Below are positions 42,201-51,748 of a DNA stretch of 64,000 nt, in pieces. The stretch lies in the NCBI GenBank assembly GCA_001936135.1, contig CP012810.1, positions 2,666,001 to 2,730,000 of the forward strand, in the 5' to 3' direction. The stretch comes from Saccharomycopsis fibuligera x Saccharomycopsis cf. fibuligera (Eukaryota > Ascomycota > Saccharomycetes > Ascoideales > Saccharomycopsidaceae). The translations under genes and the position numbers were made by a program. How positions within the stretch are numbered: the stretch's first letter is position 1; each line of letters starts with the position of its first letter. The notes under the pieces are model-generated. The model was given only the letters and a program-made list of their open reading frames with translations, ran no database searches and was not told where the DNA came from.

Positions 42201-44982
42201 GGTCAACTCCGTTCGGTTGGGAAACGCGGGTCATTATGCTTCTTCTCATGCTTTCGGAAATTGCTGCGCTTGAGCTCATCCTAATTTCGCGAGCAAAGTT
42301 AGAATTTGGCAGAGAAACTGGTTGCTTGTTGTTGAGCTCAGCAATTGTGCCATTCGGAAGAATATCTTTCTCTTGTTGTTGAAAGTCTGCTGAGGTAATG
42401 TTGATGGATGCCCTATCAAATGTGGAATAAGCATCACTTGATTGGATCTGTTGTGTTTTGAAAGCAGCATCTTGAAAATATCCAGTAGCTTGTGTTGGAT
42501 GCCCCTTTTGTAGTTGCTTTTGGGTATAGCCAATTTCCTGGAAATTTGAAGCACCAACGTTTGGATCATTTGGTGCATCTGGGCTGGATTGCTGCGCTAC
42601 CTTATTTATCGTATTTCCTTGATGACCGTCATAGCCGTCTTCTTTTGTTGATGAACTCTCTCCACTTGGCTGAGACAAAGGAATAACTAATTCAAAACTA
42701 CGTTGCGACGACGAAAGGTCACCACAATCATTGCCAATACTGCCTCCAACATTGAATTTAGAAGACTCTCCCAACGTAGAATCACTATTATTGCCGTCTT
42801 TCTGAGAATAAATTTCAGTATTAGTGTCGCTTGCATTCTCAAATTCGTTGGTTGAGTCAGGTATTCTGGCACGGCCAGATTCTTTATTTGAGAAATCTGT
42901 TCGAACAATATGAGAAGCATTGATGTTTATGTAAGATGGTGAGTCGAAACTTGATGCAAGTTGAGATTGTGGCGGTGTTTTAGTCAAGTCTTTTTCAGTT
43001 TTGGATAATGAATACTGTGAATTTTTGCGACTCAAATATTCGTTGATTAATCTATACTTTTGGAGCTCTGATTCGAGAAGATGATCATATTCGCTGACAT
43101 CAGAGTGCTGATACGCTTCATTATTCTGATCGTGATTTTGATTGTTGTTGTGATTTACATTTCTGGAATAGTCAGAGATCAAGTTTATTTCTCGATGAAT
43201 AGTGGCTTCTTGGTCATATTGCTTATTTTTGTGATATTTTGACAAGATTTTATTCAAGTTGATAGTGGCTGTTCTTTCTAATCTGTCTCTTAGTTCTTTT
43301 TTGGTTTGAATATTGCCATTTTCTGTCTCATCAATCTCTTTTAACATTGAATTTACGTTGAAAGAGTCACCAAAATTCAACACACTGTCATCAATTTGAT
43401 ATTTTCCGGTAGCAGATGGTTGCGGTGCTTCGCTGTATCGGGATTTTTCCAAAGTAGTGATAATTTCGGGTTTACGATACTCTGGCAATTTAGGAACGTC
43501 TACGCTTATTTCCTTGTCAAGCTGGGAAGCATTAGTTGTTTTCAAAAATTGTTCAAATTCGCTGTTCCGTTTTTCAAACTCTTCTGTTTCATACTTATTG
43601 AGTTTTTGAACTGGGTTCCAAAGATCCTGCATTATGTTGTTTAAGGGCATATCATTAGAGATAGGTAACAATGCATTCAAAGGCTGGGCACTTGTGTTTG
43701 GGGAAGAGACGTTATCGGGAATGTCTATCTGTTCATTCTTTGACAGTACCCCAAAATCCCCACCAGCAGGAGGGATAAAAGAAAGACGATTTATTGAGGA
43801 AGAAGGAAATTTGGGTTGAGTTTCCTGTTTTGAAGAAACACGAGCTGATGGGGTATGACTATCTAGCTGTTGACCATCCATCAGCTGCTGCTTAGCTGGG
43901 GATAAATTGGGTGGGTCATCAACTTTTTTGCTACTTATAACACTGAAAGTTGGTTCTTTTGGCGGCTTATTTGTAAAAGGTAGGAACAGGGACAATCTTC
44001 TCTCACTTCTCGGAGGAATCTTTGGTTCATCTGAATGTTTGTTGGAAACCGTGTCACCAAAGCCGTTTGAGCTTGTTAAATCTTTTGACAAGCCAACACC
44101 ATATGTATAAGTTGAGATCCTTTTGGCACTTCTCCGAGGAATGGCCAAGTCGTCAGTGATGATGGTGTCTCGCTTAAATGTCTCAGTCTGTCCTTGGGGA
44201 TATGCGGTGGAACGGTTGATGCCCAGTGAGCCCGAGGCATGAGCCGTGCTGGCAGCACGGAGACTTTGGGATCGTGCATACCCATTATTAAAGTTTGCGG
44301 ATGTTGCACTTGACAGCGGAGCATCTAGATCCTGGTCGATGGTCTCGGCGTTTGGCAGTCCAATTGATGATCTCCCTGATGATCTCTCTAATGAGGCCGA
44401 GGCCTCGGTGGAGCTTTCATGAATATCGGGAGGTAGCAGTGGAAGAGATTTGTTCTTTGTGTCGGCTTTCCGGATGCTTCTTCTTCTTGCCATGCTGTCT
44501 TTTCTGGTTAAGGAGGTATCTGAAAGGTTATCGATGCTGTCAAATCGCGACTTATCATAGTCGCTTGGGGACTTTGGGGGAGGCTTTCTTCGCGGAATGT
44601 TTGTAGTAGCATTGTTGATACTATTAGCATTATTTAAGTTGTTCCCATGAGGGTGTAGATAATACTCGGTCTTATTGTTACTATTGGCACTGTTCACCTG
44701 GTATGTGGATGAAACCCAAGACGGCCCCAGGGAGCTGCCAGCATGCAAAGAAGAGCCACCTGGCTGGCTGGAAGTCAAATACGGGCTATTTTCTGCCACT
44801 TGGAATCTGGAATAGTGATTGGGGATACTATTGTTGCTGATTATCTGTGAATGCGGTCTGATGGTTGGTTGTTCTGGCTCACTGAAGAGCGAGATATTGG
44901 CGGGAGGAGGAGGCGCCTTGGATGTGCGCCTGCCAATGAAACTGGCTCTTTTCTCTCTGTTCTTCTTGGAGAAGATGTTCAT
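39271..44982 (-). CDS. TUS1: Rho1 guanine nucleotide exchange factor, Tus1 type
   Basis: This is a Rho GEF expected to activate Rho1 in the cell-wall integrity pathway. The 1903-residue protein has a disordered N-terminal half rich in Ser, Asn and Gln with PPPKSPSD-like proline motifs. A conserved region (about 995-1140) contains HEVWSLSGIFKWLLKFEKWF and a CYSTYCPQE motif. A Dbl-homology domain (about 1150-1360), a PH-like domain (about 1370-1520) and a C-terminal citron/CNH domain (about 1560-1890) follow. DH-PH-CNH order is shared by Rom1, Rom2 and Tus1. No DEP domain is evident before the DH domain, which is why I favour Tus1. It is about 600 residues longer than S. cerevisiae Tus1, the excess lying in the disordered part. 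Confidence 0.68.
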   Translation of the reverse strand: MNIFSKKNREKRASFIGRRTSKAPPPPANISLFSEPEQPTIRPHSQIISNNSIPNHYSRFQVAENSPYLTSSQPGGSSLHAGSSLGPSWVSSTYQVNSANSNNKTEYYLHPHGNNLNNANSINNATTNIPRRKPPPKSPSDYDKSRFDSIDNLSDTSLTRKDSMARRRSIRKADTKNKSLPLLPPDIHESSTEASASLERSSGRSSIGLPNAETIDQDLDAPLSSATSANFNNGYARSQSLRAASTAHASGSLGINRSTAYPQGQTETFKRDTIITDDLAIPRRSAKRISTYTYGVGLSKDLTSSNGFGDTVSNKHSDEPKIPPRSERRLSLFLPFTNKPPKEPTFSVISSKKVDDPPNLSPAKQQLMDGQQLDSHTPSARVSSKQETQPKFPSSSINRLSFIPPAGGDFGVLSKNEQIDIPDNVSSPNTSAQPLNALLPISNDMPLNNIMQDLWNPVQKLNKYETEEFEKRNSEFEQFLKTTNASQLDKEISVDVPKLPEYRKPEIITTLEKSRYSEAPQPSATGKYQIDDSVLNFGDSFNVNSMLKEIDETENGNIQTKKELRDRLERTATINLNKILSKYHKNKQYDQEATIHREINLISDYSRNVNHNNNQNHDQNNEAYQHSDVSEYDHLLESELQKYRLINEYLSRKNSQYSLSKTEKDLTKTPPQSQLASSFDSPSYININASHIVRTDFSNKESGRARIPDSTNEFENASDTNTEIYSQKDGNNSDSTLGESSKFNVGGSIGNDCGDLSSSQRSFELVIPLSQPSGESSSTKEDGYDGHQGNTINKVAQQSSPDAPNDPNVGASNFQEIGYTQKQLQKGHPTQATGYFQDAAFKTQQIQSSDAYSTFDRASINITSADFQQQEKDILPNGTIAELNNKQPVSLPNSNFAREIRMSSSAAISESMRRSIMTRVSQPNGVDRADSVHTINSVQTAQTAQTSTSVFTGSSALSPEETITASLDHYDQTVETDSDDTINIINFSSSSLKPHHFKQCHEVWSLSGIFKWLLKFEKWFEDQVIRKKEVVKSLELLLKYYYPKMKSIMIFEVISVILEEFKAEHALIHRIDSQYETARRNHVNSFEDMLVVSINMKAITPSGVLTSLLPCYSTPYNDHNVNVGLSYNAHNCYSTYCPQETEKPINIPAPEVEDLNILKRSWIEQWSIERQELVGLHKHVIELQSRIYDLIKKQYDFLIEANHLVNVIGKGFLENNDMDMIVYPEKKDLLYYKMFATSIPLLESHRKYLFEPMKEILFKQGKYIKLGIYSLYRTWTKDCFVSYIEYIDSLAETVLFIDFEKMKKHSDFIDWLDTFPLVPLAPSKLLSNYFFYNLIQYKDSLKDIKKRTLQSDPEMDNLNEAIEIISIFCDKINERLGAAEVHALFRRFAWKITPSNFNIELKPSKIVINIKEKVLRKSGIGRWSSATYFLILMSNSIFLTELDLDTRQFKVIEKPIPVELIGYEIPNASEFEEEGRLVARNEPDKKVTDSLRIIHLGQKNSWTLKMSSFNSRTLWIGYIKNAKQAINDERASMFHFNAVLTEMPFATNTKSQIYSFPSSYPVIQASNNYIHYSVCPSNVRKILTMASFVYQSKVFYLIGTTVGLFMRSNQHPWVQIDKLINITQLEYIEEAQLLLILADKKFLQVACEDLLSCYHSAPSTLPTIKLSNQSVDLFGSGFIDNELTIFYMKVKINASATPYKSFKVLCLDPKRRSLKTHATFDKFFLAVDCYGWSTFNSSVIMQTEKGFFMLDAELIPTIIPRVAEVKLPNVQSKEANFFRMLDQRVCIEKPLNAFSINNGKEILTVFSTFAAFCNERGFLSRVKLLEFNTTAEGAILKDNLLFLISKFAIEVFDITEDDSSMYPKTFITGENFELIPNATNGKNNLVIMASHSSENSKMLLELI

Positions 44983-45323
44983 CTGGACGTTGCACTTCTA
45001 CTTCTATAGCCTTCAGGCTGATTGAAAGCCATAGCTGCCCAACAGGATCCAGAAACAGAACACTGGACACTAAATCTAGCGCCAGACACTGTGGCCCGCG
45101 GTCATTAGTTGGCGCCTGCTGTCGTATCACCAAATTCAGGTTGTGAGCCCCGTGTAGCTTTCAAGAACAGCCGCTAGCTCCACTATAGTAAACCAGAATA
45201 TCACCATCCACACATTTGCCACTACCCAGTGGACCAGATCAAGTCTGCCCTCATCAACACCAGTTGGAGCACATAGCAGCAACACCACTGGCTTGCTAGA
45301 CTCAGTTTCATGGACACAGCACA
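44983..45323. promoter_or_regulatory. divergent promoter TUS1 / UBR1-type gene
   Basis: A 341-bp shared region. TTTGCCACT at 45215-45223 reads AGTGGCAAA on the other strand, a variant of the Rpn4 proteasome-control (PACE) element, 101 bp upstream of the ubiquitin-ligase start. An out-of-frame ATG at 45310 lies shortly before the chosen start. Confidence 0.45.
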
Positions 45324-48300
45324 ATGGACCAGCAGACGCGACACAACAATGTATCCCAATTGCGTCAATTTCTTCTAGAGTTGCCAAAAAAGTTTGACTA
45401 CAAATATAAGCACAGCATCGTCAGCAGCCATTTACGCAGAGCCTTGTATTTTGCCTTCACCAACAGCGGCCAGCACTTGCCTCATATTTTCAATAGCTAC
45501 AGCCCAGAAGCCATTCCAAGAAGATGGGGCCAGGTGCATGCCCCTACCCAGTGCAAAGACAAATGGGTACTCCATGATCATCCCAACCAAGAACCTGCAC
45601 ATCCCAATGTTCCGTGCTCGCGACTCTTCAGAAAAAACGAGCCATGCTACAGATGCTTAACATGCGGGCTAGATGAAACCTGTGCCTTGTGTTCAGAGTG
45701 TTTTGTGGAAGAAGATCATATAGGCCATGAGCTTTACATATCCATATGTTCCAGGGACAATGGCGGGGTGTGCGATTGTGGTGATGCAGAAGCTTGGGTT
45801 ATACAGAATCATTGCAAACACCATGAGACCGGGGAAACTCCAGATGAGGATATACCCGATAGTTTGAAATCTGCCATGCTCGAAACCTTAGAGTGTGTGT
45901 TTGACTACGTGATAGATGTTATGTCCACTTCTACCCCTTCCTTCGTACCGATGAGTAACAAAACCACCATTTTCGATCACTCAAACTCGAGTTCGCTAAA
46001 TGCAACCAAATACGGAGGTGTCGATGAAAACTCTTCCAAATACTACCTAATATTGTACAATGATCAGTCAAAGCATTTTAGTGACGCAGTGAGCCGTATA
46101 AAGCTAGCAAGTTTCAAGGTGACAGAGTTTGCTGAAATGGTGGCCAAGCAGGTGCATAAAAATGGAAGAGGAATTGTTCTTGGATCAGAAAGCCTTGATT
46201 TTCTATTGCAAAGAAAAAGTATTCTTGAGTCTACCGGTTTATACTCATGTATCAGAAGCTATAGAGATGTTTTCAGAGAAGAAATGTGTCTTGATATCGT
46301 TCGCTGGCTTGATGATATTACCAAAGGGCCCATATATGGCAATTATAAATTAGTTCACAAACTTCTATGTCGTGCATTATGTTGCAAGTGGGACCCTGGT
46401 GTTGATCCGTCTGATGATATGCTCAATCATTATTTACCAGGAAGACTTCAGCTGAACAAAATACCAATAGTACCTAGTTATTCTAATCAAGTCCTTGACA
46501 GTGAGAAGATTGATTACTGGAACACAGACATAAGTATCGACAAACGATTACAAAAATGGGATATATCACAAGAATTATGCGAAGCATGTGATTATGATGC
46601 ATCTTTATCAAGTACAAACTTAGCGCCCGTTCATGGTTCACGTTTCCAGTACCTTTTATTATTTGATATAAGGTTATGGAAAAATTTGCGTGTCCTTTTA
46701 CACGAAATTTATGTGTCAGTGGCTGTTTCAAATATTAGCTATAAGGATTTGATGGCATGTCAATACGCTGATATGTACCCGGTAATTGCCGAAATATATC
46801 TACTGTTGGACAGAGAACCAGATTGGAATTTTATGGGAAATCTTTCAGTGCAACTCTTCACCTGTCCCACAAATGCCACATTGTTAAGTGGGCATGGTGA
46901 GTTAAAGAAGATTTTGTCTCTGGCTTATGGCTATTTAACTCTGGGACATGTTATTTTACCGCAATTTTTAACACTAAAGTTTCCTTTGCAGCTATCGTCT
47001 TTGAAAGTTCGCCGCTGGAATCAGTTATTTTTTGACATGAGCTATATCTTACAAAGAAACGAAGACGCTCAGCTTTTTTTTGAAAAAGATTTCGTGTTGC
47101 AGGTTATCGATTTGGTGATTTTGTTCAATGGATTACCGGTGATTAAGAGAGAGTCAGTGGAGCATGTTGAGTATGAAACTAATGATTATCCACTATATTT
47201 CAATGGCGTCAGCATTATTGCCAATTTTTGCAAATTGATTGCTAAGAGTGCTTCAAAGTTGCAACATAGAAAATCAGTGGTGGGTCCCGCCATATATTTG
47301 GTTCTTCAAAGGTTTTCAGACATGATCAATATGAGATACTATGAGCCAATGAGTGCAAAGAAGCTGCAAGATAAAACTGATTTAAGGATGGTAAACGATT
47401 TCAAAGAAGTTGACATTTTAGGCATCAAGCAAACCGTGTTGAATTTTAGAGTTGATAAAGACGTTGTATCGTTTTTGCATCCATTGTCAACATTCCTTTC
47501 TTATTTGATTGAAGAAAGCGGTATTGAAGATCCAAAGGAGATTAGTGAATTAATATCATTGGTAAATACGCCGGGGGCTGCACAAGAACAATCAGCTTGC
47601 ATTGACAATAATAACAAAAATATTTGGAAAATAATTTGCGATTACTCTTTAAGAACTGTGGTCTTGCTATCGCAAATCAAAGTAGGTTTTTGGGTCAGGA
47701 ACGGGTATAGTGTTAGATCGCAGTACCATAATTATAGGAATCTTGGGTTGCGTGAATATGGATTTGCTCGTGACATTTTTATGATTCAAATGTTTTCTGC
47801 CATTGAAGATGCCAATACCACGACTGCAACAATACTTGATAGATGGGGGCTTATCCAATGGGCTAATGAAGATTATAGCAACGTTAGCATGTATGATTCG
47901 CAAACTTTACATTTCATGGTGGAAGAATGCTTAAATTTTTTTATTATATTTTTGGAAGCAAATGATCATTTACTTGGCTTAGCCGACGATGCGATTAATG
48001 AACGCAAGTTGAGAAATGATATCATTCATTACCTTTGTTTCAAGCCATTAACATACACTGAATTATGTGCTGAATTGCCAGATCATGTCAGTAATGATAG
48101 AAGATTTGAGTACATTTTAAACAAGTTGGCAGATTACTCTTTACCTCCACAATCGACCATCAATGGGCGCTATAAACTAAAAGAGGAATACTTTGATCAA
48201 ATAAATCCATATTATATTCATTACACATCAAATAAACGCGAAGATGCAGAAAAGCTTGTTAAGGAGAGATTAGTGAAAAATAAAGGCATTAGCTTCAGTG

Positions 48301-51074
48301 ACGCATACTATGAACCTAAAAAAATTGAACAAATAAGCCTATACAAGAACTTCTCAAGATTTACTACTTCATTGTTTTTTATTCAGTTCTTAAAAAGCAC
48401 GTTGAATTTCATCTTGAGAGAGAAATCAGATAGTCTTGATGGTATGATTAACCTCATCTTACACTTGATTCATATATGCGTCAGATCAAACTTTAAGAGT
48501 CCCGAGGACAGTTTTTCCAACTTGTGCTTTACTGAGTTGGACGTGGCCAATTCTGATAGTCCGGTAGAGTATCAAAGTATTAGTTCTTTGTTGTATTTGG
48601 TTTTAATATCTGAAAATCATGGCTCACATCACAGTAAAATCAGAGCTATATTCAATGATCTTAAGACCAATTTCCCACTCAGGGATCAGTACCTCAATCA
48701 AAGATTTGAAAATTTCAATAATGTTGCTTTAGACAGCGAGCTTAAGCCAGGTTGCAAAGCTAGCGAATATGAACGGAAAAAGAAATTAGCAGCTGAACGC
48801 AAGGCTAAAATTTTAGCATCATTCAAAAAGCAACAGTCAAAGTTTGTTGAACAGAATAATGTTGCTGATGACATTGTTAGCGACACCGAGATTGAAGAGC
48901 TGTCCGACACATCCTGGAAATTCCCTGAAGAATGCTGTATATTATGTCAAATGCCAGGTGATGAAGGTGATCTATTTGGTACTTTGGCATACGTTTCCGA
49001 TTCATCAGAATTCAGAAATATTCCGCTTGATAGTAAATACTGGCTATTCAAGGCATTTTCAGATGATGCTAGTTTAGACAAAGCAACTTCGGATGATGTG
49101 CACTTGAATCATCATTATCATCGACATTATCATCTTCAACATAAAAATGATATCAAAATTGATACGGAGCCAACAAAGCCAAAGACAAGATGCGAAAGTT
49201 ACATTGACAATGTTGAAAAAGATAGTGTTATTGGCCCTGGTTTTCCCAACCATGATCCTTGCTCTGTTATGAGTTATGCGGTTACTACCAGTTGTGGTCA
49301 CGGAATGCACTTGTCCTGTTTCAAAAATCATCTTATATCTATGCGAAAACGTCTTTCACATTTTACTAGAACCCTACCAGAAGATTTGGCAAATAAAGAA
49401 TTCATCTGCCCTTTATGTAAAGCGGTGAACAATGTATTAGTTCCGGTGCTATCGCACTCTAATAGCATCTCTTTGGGTAAGTATTTGAAACCTGGAGTTT
49501 CAAACTGGTACACTCCATTCGAAAATTTTAACAAAAATAGCACGTCTAAATGGCTTTCTAATTATGAAAATGTGGTCTATGAAGAATTGAAGCAAAATTC
49601 ACTACAATCTTTGTCTAGCAATTATAAATCATTGTTTTTTGGCCATGACGCTGCCTCAAAAATATTTGAGGACTCTTTCATCGGATTGGATCAAGTGTTA
49701 TCGTATATTACTTTGTCATACTTCAAGGAAAATCTCAGTAGTCTTTTAGCACATACTATCGAATCAGTGGAGATTTCTTTAAGAAACATTCCACATGAAG
49801 TTATTGGCCCAAATTTGGTGATTTACCAACTTTCGCACCAAGTAATTACGACTTTGCGCGTGTGGTCAGACTACAAAAAATATTTAATTACACTTAACGC
49901 CAAGAGAAGCACCGTTGGGTCTCCTTCAATGTTTGCGGAGTCTTCAGAAGTCATTGAACATTATTTGGGGATCCTCAAACTTTTATCGTCCAAAGAGATT
50001 TTCAACACTGGCAATATTGATTTTTTTGAATTACTTGTGGCCGCCATTCCTCTTAACTCATACAAGTTTTCATTCAATTCTATTCTTACAATGTGCTTTC
50101 TTGGAGAAATCTTAAAAAACACGTTTGTATTAGTCTCAAAAGTATTTTTAAACCCGTTGTTTACTACTTGCGAACAAATCACGTTGCTAGATCTACCAGT
50201 GGTGGATAATATTAGCGAAGAGGCGCGCCAAGATGCCAAATTGATTTTTGATACTATGAGACAATGCGTTGCAAACTCAGATACGGTATCTAAGCAATTT
50301 GTTGATCATCCTAAGTTTGGTGAAGTGTTTTACTCAGTGTTATTAAAGTGTATTGTACCATTTTTGCGACAGTCTGCAATTTGGGCATTTGTGAATGCTG
50401 CTGATGACTCGGAGATTGTTTCAGAGTATCCCGAATGCTGCAATGAGGCAGACAAGCTTTGCAAATTCTTAATGATTCCTTCATTTGCCACGATGTTGCA
50501 TAGATTTGTTGACCCTACAACGTTCGAGGGTCAGAAATTCAAAGGATTTGTTGAGCGCATGAAGCTATACTCATACTTAAACGTTTTAACAAGATCAAAC
50601 TTGCAAATCAAGTATCCTTCTAAAATCGAATTGATTAATTTACCAGCAAGAATGGACCATTTTTTTACCAAGTACTTCTACCCAAGAAGTGACAATGACG
50701 TATCATATGATCCAGCAATCTGCTTATTTTGCAGCAAAGTCATCCATTTGCAAGAATCAGTAATTAGCTTTGATAAAGGTGAATGTAACTTACACTGTGA
50801 AACTGAATGCATTAATGATTGTGGTTTGTTTTTATTGCCGAAACATGGATCGATTTTAGTGATGTACAAAGGTAATGGCTCTTTTTATGATGCTCCGTAT
50901 TATGATCAACATGGAGAGTTGCCCAAAGATCCACGCCATGGACATCCGTTGCACTTGAATCTTCAAAAATACCACGAATTTATTCGTAACGTTTGGCTTC
51001 AACACAACATTCCAAATTTCGTCACTAGAAAATTGGAAAGCGCAATTGATATTGGTGGTTGGGAAACTCTTTAG
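45324..51074 (+). CDS. UBR1: UBR-box E3 ubiquitin ligase of the N-degron pathway
   Basis: Ubr1 recognises N-terminal degrons and ubiquitylates substrates with the Rad6 E2. The 1916-residue protein starts at ATG 45324. It has a UBR zinc box at about 98-158 (PCYRCLTCGLDETCALCSECF, then CDCGDAEAW), an adaptor-like ClpS-type region near 225-260 (YYLILYNDQSKHFSDAV), a long helical scaffold and a basic helix that could contact Rad6 (near 1150). A RING-type zinc module lies at about 1203-1365 (CCILCQMP, TSCGHGMHLSCF, FICPLCK), and a UBR-leader (UBLC) cap forms the end (ICLFCSKVIHLQ to GGWETL). It lacks the acidic tail of S. cerevisiae Ubr1, so the paralogue Ubr2 (which targets Rpn4) is an alternative. 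Confidence 0.75.
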   Translation: MDQQTRHNNVSQLRQFLLELPKKFDYKYKHSIVSSHLRRALYFAFTNSGQHLPHIFNSYSPEAIPRRWGQVHAPTQCKDKWVLHDHPNQEPAHPNVPCSRLFRKNEPCYRCLTCGLDETCALCSECFVEEDHIGHELYISICSRDNGGVCDCGDAEAWVIQNHCKHHETGETPDEDIPDSLKSAMLETLECVFDYVIDVMSTSTPSFVPMSNKTTIFDHSNSSSLNATKYGGVDENSSKYYLILYNDQSKHFSDAVSRIKLASFKVTEFAEMVAKQVHKNGRGIVLGSESLDFLLQRKSILESTGLYSCIRSYRDVFREEMCLDIVRWLDDITKGPIYGNYKLVHKLLCRALCCKWDPGVDPSDDMLNHYLPGRLQLNKIPIVPSYSNQVLDSEKIDYWNTDISIDKRLQKWDISQELCEACDYDASLSSTNLAPVHGSRFQYLLLFDIRLWKNLRVLLHEIYVSVAVSNISYKDLMACQYADMYPVIAEIYLLLDREPDWNFMGNLSVQLFTCPTNATLLSGHGELKKILSLAYGYLTLGHVILPQFLTLKFPLQLSSLKVRRWNQLFFDMSYILQRNEDAQLFFEKDFVLQVIDLVILFNGLPVIKRESVEHVEYETNDYPLYFNGVSIIANFCKLIAKSASKLQHRKSVVGPAIYLVLQRFSDMINMRYYEPMSAKKLQDKTDLRMVNDFKEVDILGIKQTVLNFRVDKDVVSFLHPLSTFLSYLIEESGIEDPKEISELISLVNTPGAAQEQSACIDNNNKNIWKIICDYSLRTVVLLSQIKVGFWVRNGYSVRSQYHNYRNLGLREYGFARDIFMIQMFSAIEDANTTTATILDRWGLIQWANEDYSNVSMYDSQTLHFMVEECLNFFIIFLEANDHLLGLADDAINERKLRNDIIHYLCFKPLTYTELCAELPDHVSNDRRFEYILNKLADYSLPPQSTINGRYKLKEEYFDQINPYYIHYTSNKREDAEKLVKERLVKNKGISFSDAYYEPKKIEQISLYKNFSRFTTSLFFIQFLKSTLNFILREKSDSLDGMINLILHLIHICVRSNFKSPEDSFSNLCFTELDVANSDSPVEYQSISSLLYLVLISENHGSHHSKIRAIFNDLKTNFPLRDQYLNQRFENFNNVALDSELKPGCKASEYERKKKLAAERKAKILASFKKQQSKFVEQNNVADDIVSDTEIEELSDTSWKFPEECCILCQMPGDEGDLFGTLAYVSDSSEFRNIPLDSKYWLFKAFSDDASLDKATSDDVHLNHHYHRHYHLQHKNDIKIDTEPTKPKTRCESYIDNVEKDSVIGPGFPNHDPCSVMSYAVTTSCGHGMHLSCFKNHLISMRKRLSHFTRTLPEDLANKEFICPLCKAVNNVLVPVLSHSNSISLGKYLKPGVSNWYTPFENFNKNSTSKWLSNYENVVYEELKQNSLQSLSSNYKSLFFGHDAASKIFEDSFIGLDQVLSYITLSYFKENLSSLLAHTIESVEISLRNIPHEVIGPNLVIYQLSHQVITTLRVWSDYKKYLITLNAKRSTVGSPSMFAESSEVIEHYLGILKLLSSKEIFNTGNIDFFELLVAAIPLNSYKFSFNSILTMCFLGEILKNTFVLVSKVFLNPLFTTCEQITLLDLPVVDNISEEARQDAKLIFDTMRQCVANSDTVSKQFVDHPKFGEVFYSVLLKCIVPFLRQSAIWAFVNAADDSEIVSEYPECCNEADKLCKFLMIPSFATMLHRFVDPTTFEGQKFKGFVERMKLYSYLNVLTRSNLQIKYPSKIELINLPARMDHFFTKYFYPRSDNDVSYDPAICLFCSKVIHLQESVISFDKGECNLHCETECINDCGLFLLPKHGSILVMYKGNGSFYDAPYYDQHGELPKDPRHGHPLHLNLQKYHEFIRNVWLQHNIPNFVTRKLESAIDIGGWETL

Positions 51075-51748
51075 TTATTTCATACAGAGCGTAAAATAGT
51101 CTTCTTTTGTAGTATATATATTACTTACAGTTTCTCTTATAATATAATAACTTTGATAAAGTTTTCATATAGCTGAGAAGCTGCCTAAAACCGACTCTCT
51201 CGCCAGTGTAGTAGTACCTTTGCACCTTGAGCGCAACATCGCTACATTACGTTAGTACTGTGAAATGCATATTGGTTCATATTTTCATAAAGTTCATCGA
51301 CAAATGCAAATTGTAAGAAAGAATGTTAACTCATAAATCATAACCAGTGATTGCTTCTCACTTTTAAATGGCAAATTCATGCGTTTGATGATGTAAATGT
51401 TGAGATAAGTAATCAGTTTCAAAATGCGCTCACAACTAATTGCCTTAATTAGATTTTTTTTTTTTTTTGAAAAAAAAAAAAAGCAATTTTTACTTTTTGT
51501 TTAATATTCTTTTATGCTCTCATTTATAGGATCCTTACAATCTATCGTTGATTCAAAAATTGTTCCAGATGACTCTATTGTAGCTAGCGACAAAAAGATA
51601 GAAAAAAGATGAAAGAGCCTACAATATGTTATTACGAAGCGGTAGGTAAATAAAGTAAAAAAAAAAAAAAATAAAAAAAATTACATAAAAAGATAAAAAT
51701 GTATCGTACGAATTAAAAGTATAACGGAACTACTCTAAAAAAAAGCGC
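51075..51748. other. convergent intergenic region UBR1-type gene / TYS1
   Basis: About 670 bp between two 3' ends. A T16 run directly followed by GA12 at about 51452-51482 makes a near-perfect T/A dyad, and further A runs lie at 51658-51682. No gene is supported. Confidence 0.6.
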
